Below are positions 57,721-64,000 of a stretch of DNA of 64,000 nt, piece after piece. This DNA is from Zerene cesonia. Lineage: Eukaryota; Arthropoda; Insecta; Lepidoptera; Pieridae. Where the stretch lies: positions 3,658,001 to 3,722,000 of the forward strand of contig NC_052108.1 of NCBI RefSeq assembly GCF_012273895.1. Direction: 5' to 3'. The position numbers and the translations under genes are program-made. Under the pieces are notes generated by a model, which had not been told where the DNA came from, did no database searches, and was given only the letters and a program-made list of their open reading frames with translations. Numbering within the stretch: position 1 is the stretch's first letter; the number at the start of each line of letters is the position of its first letter.

Positions 57721-59214
57721 GTATTACTATTGTACAATTTAGCAACCTTATCGCTTAGCGGCAATTTCTTTAGGCAACCTTGGGAGATAGGAAAAGTTAA
57801 TTATTGTATAAATAGATGGAAAGTGCATGAATAGGTAATTACAAACAAGTGTGCAATACTCGTACCTAGATATAACATTTTATTTTCAGTATTAAATCCT
57901 TGTACAAAAATAGAAGAAACGTGCAGTAAAGGTACAGAAATTTAAGAAGAAAGGAAAAAAAACATAGATTCGAAACAAAACAATGGTATAGAGATAGATA
58001 TAAATAAACAAGAGATTTGAAACTATAAAAACTGGTAGGTGATCCGTTGGTTGGACATAAGTCAGAATATCCACGGTATATTTTTTATTACAAACTGTCA
58101 GTTGAAAAAATTATGTTCTATCTCAATTTATAGCTCATCCCTAAACGCTGAACAGTAGTTCAGTATAGGTAGTTCGCAGTAGCAGATTAAGAAGGTAAAT
58201 ACTTGCTTACTAGTAATAGTCAGAAATCGTGAAGAAGAAATTAACCAAAATCAATAATTTTAGCCTATTTTTAGCATTTATCTCATAAATAACGAGAAAA
58301 GCAATTAATATTCTTAAAGGACAATTTGTTAAATCTCTGCAAGCCTTCATCTATAATCATAAAGTATGTAGTGTAGCAAATATGGTATTTTATATTCGCA
58401 ATAGCAGAGGATAATATTATCCGTGTCTAATTTTGAATAACGGTACGAACATTATCGCCTAGTTTACTTAATAATATATTATACACCGATTGATTACGCA
58501 CCGCTGAATATTTGCTTATTATTTTCTCGTTAAGAATATCGTTATTACCGTAGGCAGTGTTCGAAACGCAAACAAAAAATATATATTTCCAAGTTACTGC
58601 TCAAATGTTCAAACGAATCAACAGAGTTTAACGATAGTAGGTATAATAGATAATAATATAATACTCTACAACTACATGATATTAACATTTGTAACCTGTA
58701 TGGAAAAAAAATTAAACTTATCAACATTTCTACATATTGAATGTTGAACATCCAACAACAGCACAACATTTATGTTAATTGCTAAATGCAGCGTAGAGAG
58801 ATAGGTATTTAAGTTTTTAATTTAACTTCCATTAACACCATAGAAAATTGAATTGCATGACGCATTAAATACAATATATTTGTGGATGTGATTAAGATTT
58901 ATCGTTTGATAATATTATAAATAAATATAAATAATAACTTGCTACTTATACTATATACACTAGCAATAGCACTAATATTTTATTCTATTCATTCGAAATA
59001 TGAGAGAAACTCGAACTAAAAAAATATTTTATTTAACGAGACTTCTTATAAATAATATGCTTCTGAAGTCATTATAGACATTATAGCACTTATAAAACCG
59101 TAATACTTACATAAGTATGACGGTTTTATAAGTAGCAGTACGTCTCCAAAGAAGAACCGACGAAAACCTTTCTACCATAAACATCTTGCAATACTTACCA
59201 TGTCTTATTTACTC

Positions 59215-59535
59215 TTTTTTTTATGTCATAGCGGGCAACTGAACTGGTGGTTCGCCTGATGGTAAGCGATCACCACCGCCCATGAACATTCGCAATGGTA
59301 GGACCTCTGCGAATGCGCTGCCCGCTTTTTTGGGGTAAGGGAAAAGGAATGGATTAACGACTGGAAAGAGGGAATGGACTGGGACGGGTGAGGAAAAGGA
59401 AACGGGCCTCCGGCTCCCCCACTCACCGTACGAAACACAGTGGCATGCCACTATTTCACGCCGGTTTTCTGTGGGGGTGTGGTACTTCCCCGGTGCGAGC
59501 TGGCCCAATACGTGCCGAAGCGTGCTCGACTCCCA
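59215..59535 (-). mobile_element. Retroposon family B, most complete copy
   Basis: On the minus strand it runs from GTGGGAGTCGAGCACGCTTC, through GAAGTACCACACCCCCACAG, GGAGCCGGAGGCCCGTTTCC and GGTGATCGCTTACCATCAGG, to GCCCGCTATGACATAAAAAA. The 3' A-run indicates retroposition. The open frame of 128 codons across it is the repeat itself, not a gene. No tRNA-like head was seen, so it may be a LINE-derived 3' unit. Confidence 0.8.
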
Positions 59536-62031
59536 CAAAAAACTCTGCGGGTATTGTTGTTGAATAATGATTATTATTATAATCCTGGAAGCAGATCTTA
59601 GAATCACATGTTATAATTGGGTAACTAGATAAGTATCTATAATATGATTACGTTGTGTGCCATTCCAGGCAATTTTTATGGAAATGTTCCATTTTTACTT
59701 TGATATTAACCAATCTGCTCTTAGATCAAGCTTAATGTTGATAAATGTTGCAGAGCCTCTCAACCTACACTATATAAAACAATATGGATAGAGATGGAAT
59801 AACTGGTTTGAATTTCTATGCGTCCGCCAAAATTTTAAAATCTTGAATGTTTTAAATTTATAGTCAAAATGTGTAAATCAGCCATAGAGATGGTAGGTTA
59901 TACCCTTGCTACTAAATTATATTACCAAAACTACTGACTATATTAAATAAATAAAAAAATGAAACATTTTTTTTTTACATTAATACGTTCACCGATTATC
60001 AACCAACCTTCTTAGGGATTCTTAACACTGTTTCCTTTTATTAAACTGCAGACAACGAACATAACGCATGGTTGTATATTACGATATAACAGGCGAAATT
60101 TTGATTACTGTCGCATTATGAATAATTATTTCTTATTATTCATATTATGCAAAACCATTTGCGTGCACACGGGACACCTAATTGACAATTACCACGGAAA
60201 TGATTTTTAATAACTGCCGCAACGAACAAGCATGCAGGATCAAATTGCCTCTGTATAAATTTGTGAAAGGAAATTGGTACAAAGTTTAAGTATATATAAG
60301 GTAAGTAACCAAGCATAATATTATAAGTACAATCATATGTTACGTGTTAACAATCAGCTATTCCTGATTTATCCTGTATAAAAATAAACATGATTCTTGT
60401 GATACATTGCATTACCAACCGTTAGCTACATCACATTACAAGACTTGATTACATGATAGGCAGTTACTACCATATGTAACTCAAATTGACGAAAAAAATA
60501 ATACTTAGAGGCAAGTGTTATACTCATACGAACCGTTCGTTCAGACTAGTCAAAAATATAACAAAGATTCTGTTTTCAGGTACAGATTATACAAATAATA
60601 ATAATAACACTTGGAAGGTGCCATCTAGTTATATAATGCTCTCTCTATGGGTTACTCTGTCTAGGATCTAGAGATTTCTTTTTATAGGGTGAAATCTATA
60701 AGGATTTAATCGTAAAGGATTTGAAAAGAAAACTCAACATTTACATATTTGTATTTAATAGACAAACTCTTACATTATACGTCCAATGGATCCTTAAAAA
60801 GTACATATAAAAATGGAGTACATCAATCCGTACTTACATAAATAAAAGAGTACAAAACTACAAACGTACCCGCAAATCACTATTTTTATTTATTATTAAA
60901 ATGCTTGTATAGTACATATGTAAAATTTAAAATTTTACTGTTACTTCAACGAGAACGAATTCTTCGTTAACTTAGAAAATATCGAATATTGTATAACGGT
61001 ATCTAAGATGACAAAAATATGTCACCTTAAAAAAAGACCTACAATATCTCATATGCATAAATTACCAACACAGTTAAGTTAATTCCAAAGCTAAGTATAT
61101 ATGAATAATTAATTAATATTATTTCTGAGCTACAAATTAGTTCGAATGTGTACGTTTTCAATTATACAATAATAAAACACGTTACCTAAGACATTTTTAA
61201 AAGTAAAGTAACACTGAACACGCTCCAGAATGGCATATTCAGGTATGGCTGTCTGGTGTACGTAAGCGAGATGTTATCTGTTTCATGCGTATGAGTGAAT
61301 GAGAAGACCTATAAATGCCGTTGCCGTTTCAAATATAAAATTGTAGATGTATAATTTGTTAATCTAATCACAATAGTGCATGTTTTTTTTCCTAGAGAAA
61401 CAAAAGTGAAATTTTATGAACTATTGGGAATAAGATATGGCTATTTTAGAGCTTATAATTATGGTAGGTATATGAATGATTACCTGCGAAACTTCGTTTA
61501 TTTATAACCCTAATTTCTTAAAAAATCTATCTATTATTATATTTGTTACCAGTTAATTAAAACATAGTATTGGAGATCGTGTCAATAATTTAAAAACTGC
61601 TTCTTTATCATAATCACCTTAATTTTCCATACAAAACATCATCATGCTTAGTGTAGGTCTACAGTTTAAATTATCTTTAAATAAGATTTGTATCTTTGTG
61701 TAATAAAAAAACACCATTACTTTGTTCTAAATGAAGGTAATATTTATATATAATTATGATTACTGGAAATAAATTAAGTTTCAATCTTTAAATATTACAC
61801 CAAAAATATTTGCTATAAGTAAATTTACCAACATTGGTGCATGTATAAAAATAAAATAGGTACTTAAGACAAAAAACCCTTGTGAAGAATATCACTTTTA
61901 TGTTCGTGACCTAAAAAGCATTTATTTACAAATTATAACTAATACCTTAATATCATTTATCTTATAATTAATAAAAACGACACCTTATCAATACTTTGTC
62001 TTACAAAGCATAAAATAAAAAGACTTAAAAC

Positions 62032-62337
62032 TTATTTTGCAACTTTTGAGGTAACTTTTCCCCAGCCCATATAAACAAAGACGGTAGAGTACGAGTAAAT
62101 TATGCCAAATTGAGGACCGGAATCCAAACGGGTTCTTTTAACATTTTTAGGCCATTCTGGGGGAGGTTTTTCCGGATGGTTAACACCTAACTCCCCATTC
62201 CCGTAGCATCCAGTCAGACATGTATTGGGAAATGCTGCTCGGAAGCAGTCTTGCTCGAATTTATGTCTCCGATCTCTGCCAATGCAAGACAGTCTTAGAC
62301 ATGCACTGTGTTCATATTGCGGCACAGATTTTGAAAA
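62032..62337 (-). CDS. FBXO22: FBXO22-like terminal exon
   Basis: The acceptor TTACAG/TTTTCA, phase 0, opens 101 codons to TAA (62034-62032). TTTATT on the plus strand near 61920 (AATAAA on the gene strand) is a likely polyadenylation signal about 110 nt downstream. Confidence 0.72.
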   Translation of the reverse strand, partial: FSKSVPQYEHSACLRLSCIGRDRRHKFEQDCFRAAFPNTCLTGCYGNGELGVNHPEKPPPEWPKNVKRTRLDSGPQFGIIYSYSTVFVYMGWGKVTSKVAK

Positions 62338-64000
62338 CTGTAATAGTAAGAAATAATTAAATGACAGTATTGAATTTAATTTTTGACCGTCTCCTTGGTA
62401 CAGTGGTTAACGCGTGAGCTTAGAACAGAGGGGTCATGGGTTCGATTTCCGGTGGGGACGCAATAAAAAAAAATGTTTCGGTCTGGCAGGACACAGAAGG
62501 CTGATCACCTACTTGTCCATAAAGAAAATCGATCAGTGAAACAGATGGATATCATCTGCCCCATACCCCACTAGGGAACACGGGACTTCACTTATTGAAT
62601 TTAAAACTGTATAACTGTAAATTTTAAGGTTATTTATTCTTCCAAAATATCTGTCTACATCCATAAATTTCGTAATACGATAGGGATATGTAAAATATCA
62701 AGCGTTCACATCCAATTATTCCAGTAAAAGAGAAAGAAATACCAAATCTGATTGAATAGTTCCTCATCAATATTATAACATACCTGTGTAATAGAAGCCT
62801 GTATCTTAGCTTTATCCCACTCAGATGACTCTAGTATTACAGAGAACATGTCGAAATTGCATTCGTTCTTCCCAGGAGATTTAGGTACAGTAAATATCCC
62901 AATAGAGATGAGATTATCACTCACAGCCTCCGATGGTATAGTAGAATTGACTATATGAGAAATATCATCTGAATCGCACAAGGTGTCTTCACAAATACAA
63001 CCTCCTAGTGCATAAGGTATATCCGGTTGCCTAAAATAGAAATATGTTAAAAATTATAACATAAGCTATTATATAAACAGCAAACAACATTTGATTGACG
63101 ATCTAGTTAATTTCGTTAAAATTAACAAAACCTAGTAGTGTTAGGGTGAGTTTTAAGGCATTAAATAAGACTTCTCAACACTCAGTGATGATGTGAGATA
63201 ACTCTCAGTGGGTTAAAATTTATCAAGAATAAGGGTGCAGCTGTATGTTATTTTTATGAAATCAGATTAAGATGTTTTAGTACTTCTATATTCCATTACT
63301 ACTATACAAAAATATGAAGATTTATGTACCTTTGATACAGTGTAAAGATGCCTCCTTGGTACAGTGGTAAACGCGTGAGTGTAGAACCAAGGGGTCCTGG
63401 GTTCGATTCCCGGTGGGGACAATAAAAAAAAAAGGTCTCGGTCTGGCAGGACACAGAAGGCAGATCACCTACTTGTCCATAAAGAAAATCGATCAGTGAA
63501 ACAGATGTATATCATCTGCCCCATACCCCAGTAGGGGACACGGGACTTCACTTTATGTACCTTTGATACTTATGCTGTACCGTGAAATGGCTAACTTATT
63601 GGTTCCGTACAAAATTTAGTGCAGAGATATAGAATTAATTATATTACTTTAAAAATATAAAATAAAACTTACACATCCTTGATATGATTCAAGAAGACAA
63701 TATCCTCAACAGATTGCAAGAGGTGTTTATCAGTGACAAAAACAATAACTCCCTTTATAACTTGATCAGTCACTATACTATCAATAGCAGTATAAAACTC
63801 CTGTTGCATTGTGCTATTCGTTTTTAAATTGATCTTATGAAACTTTACATTAGGTATAACTGGTATGTAAAGGCCTCCAATAAATGCGTGGGAACTGAGT
63901 CTAGTAATAGTGCCATCTTTTGTTTTTGCTGTTGGCGAAGGCATATAGGATACACAGTGGGCTTTTGCTGCAAGCATGCAATCTTTTGGTGCACAGCTAA
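62032..64000 (-). CDS. FBXO22: FBXO22-like protein, C-terminal part (gene continues beyond the window)
   Basis: Exons (64000)-63673, 63030-62784 and 62337-62032 join at GT-AG introns with matching phase, giving about 292 C-terminal residues. The visible features fit the FIST_C region of F-box only protein 22: HAFIGGLYIPVIPNVKFHK, GGCICEDTLCD, IGIFTVPKSPGKNECNFDMF, SACLRLSCIGRDRRHKFEQD, the hallmark CLTGCYGNGELGV (compare GFFGNGEIG in vertebrates) and IIYSYSTVFVYMGWGK near the end. FBXO22 is the substrate receptor of an SCF ubiquitin ligase. The F-box and FIST_N parts must lie to the right of position 64000. The assignment rests on a few motifs and order, so an ortholog search would settle it. 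Confidence 0.7.
62380..62592 (+). mobile_element. SINE family C, full-length, 12-bp target-site duplication
   Basis: The tRNA-like head has an A box in CCTTGGTACAGTGGTTAACG and a B box in GGGTTCGATTTCC. An A-run follows, then a body (GGTCTGGCAGGACACAGAAG, CTGATCACCTACTTGTCCAT) and a GGGACTTCACT end. TATTGAATTTAA flanks it (62368-62379, 62593-62604). It lies antisense in an FBXO22-like intron. Confidence 0.92.
62784..63030 (-). CDS. FBXO22: FBXO22-like penultimate exon
   Basis: The acceptor ATTTTAG/GCAACC enters in phase 2 and the donor CAG/GTATGT leaves in phase 0. It encodes QPDIPYALGGCICEDTLC through KIQASITQ. Confidence 0.72.
63339..63551 (+). mobile_element. SINE family C, full-length, 18-bp target-site duplication
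   Basis: It has the same structure as the copy at 62380-62592 (CCTCCTTGGTACAGTGGTAA, GGGTTCGATTCCCGGTGGGG, GGACACAGAAGGCAGATCAC). TTTATGTACCTTTGATAC flanks it perfectly at 63321-63338 and 63552-63569, pointing to a young insertion. Confidence 0.94.
63673..64000 (-). CDS. FBXO22: FBXO22-like exon (partial at window edge)
   Basis: The frame is open to the edge and reads SCAPKDCMLAAKAHC at the left end of the protein fragment, ending NHIKD plus two bases before GTAAGT. The internal Met is therefore not the start. Confidence 0.7.

Larger units (their letters stand above)
54720..62031. other. Intergenic region between pipe and the FBXO22-like gene
   Basis: The region holds the pipe promoter candidates, a possible LINE 3' UTR (55715-55865), a LINE-like repeat (56440-56600), an inverted SINE A (57304-57575), and family-B copies (57650-57720, 59215-59535). 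No gene was recognised. The stretches 57900-59100 and 59600-61900 are AT-rich with nothing I can name. Confidence 0.6.

Noticed and set aside
59221..59607. 128-codon open frame on the minus strand
   Set aside because: It is the translation of the family-B retroposon, whose other copies lack the frame.
62395..62455. tRNA-like sequence with A and B boxes (also at 63350-63420 and 17700-17765)
   Set aside because: The tRNA-like part is the head of SINEs, as shown by the shared bodies and target-site duplications; the cloverleaf is degraded.

Overview
The window reads as lepidopteran (moth or butterfly) nuclear DNA. It is AT-rich, its genes are split by GT-AG introns, and it carries short interspersed elements typical of Lepidoptera: tRNA-headed SINEs ending in GATGATGATG, and a second retroposon family ending in a short A-run after GACAT. 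No bacterial features, CRISPR arrays, rRNA genes or intact tRNA genes were seen. The species and family of the insect cannot be settled from this sequence alone.

Three genes can be supported, all on the minus strand. (1) A complete pipe / heparan sulfate 2-O-sulfotransferase-like gene runs from its ATG at 54719 to its stop at 2492. It has nine coding exons joined by phase-consistent GT-AG introns and encodes a 429-residue type II Golgi-type sulfotransferase. The first two introns (28.8 kb and 14.0 kb) make up most of the window. (2) Nested inside the first pipe intron, on the same strand, is a two-exon gene (29983-26970) for an 866-residue protein. It has four BED zinc fingers followed by a DUF659/hAT-transposase-like body. 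The frame is intact, but at least two positions that are catalytic in active hAT transposases are changed, so it looks like a domesticated transposase. This is the most interesting object here. (3) At the right edge are the last three exons of an FBXO22-like (FIST_C domain) gene (62032 to beyond 64000). Its N-terminal part lies outside the window.

Layout: 1-2491 is the 3' flank of pipe; 2492-11770 holds pipe exons 9 to 3; 11771-25778 is intron 2; 25779-25918 is exon 2 (membrane anchor); 25919-54675 is intron 1 with the nested BED/hAT gene; 54676-54719 is coding exon 1; 54720-62031 is the intergenic region with the pipe promoter; 62032-64000 is the FBXO22-like gene with a SINE in each of its two visible introns.

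The non-coding DNA holds several SINE copies with clear target-site duplications, scattered retroposon 3' ends, a retroposed tRNA-half-like fragment, and a striking number of perfect short inverted repeats, including two abutting hairpins at 44875-44970. A cluster of four forkhead-type sites about 0.7-0.9 kb inside intron 1 is a candidate pipe enhancer. The three genes have no obvious shared pathway.
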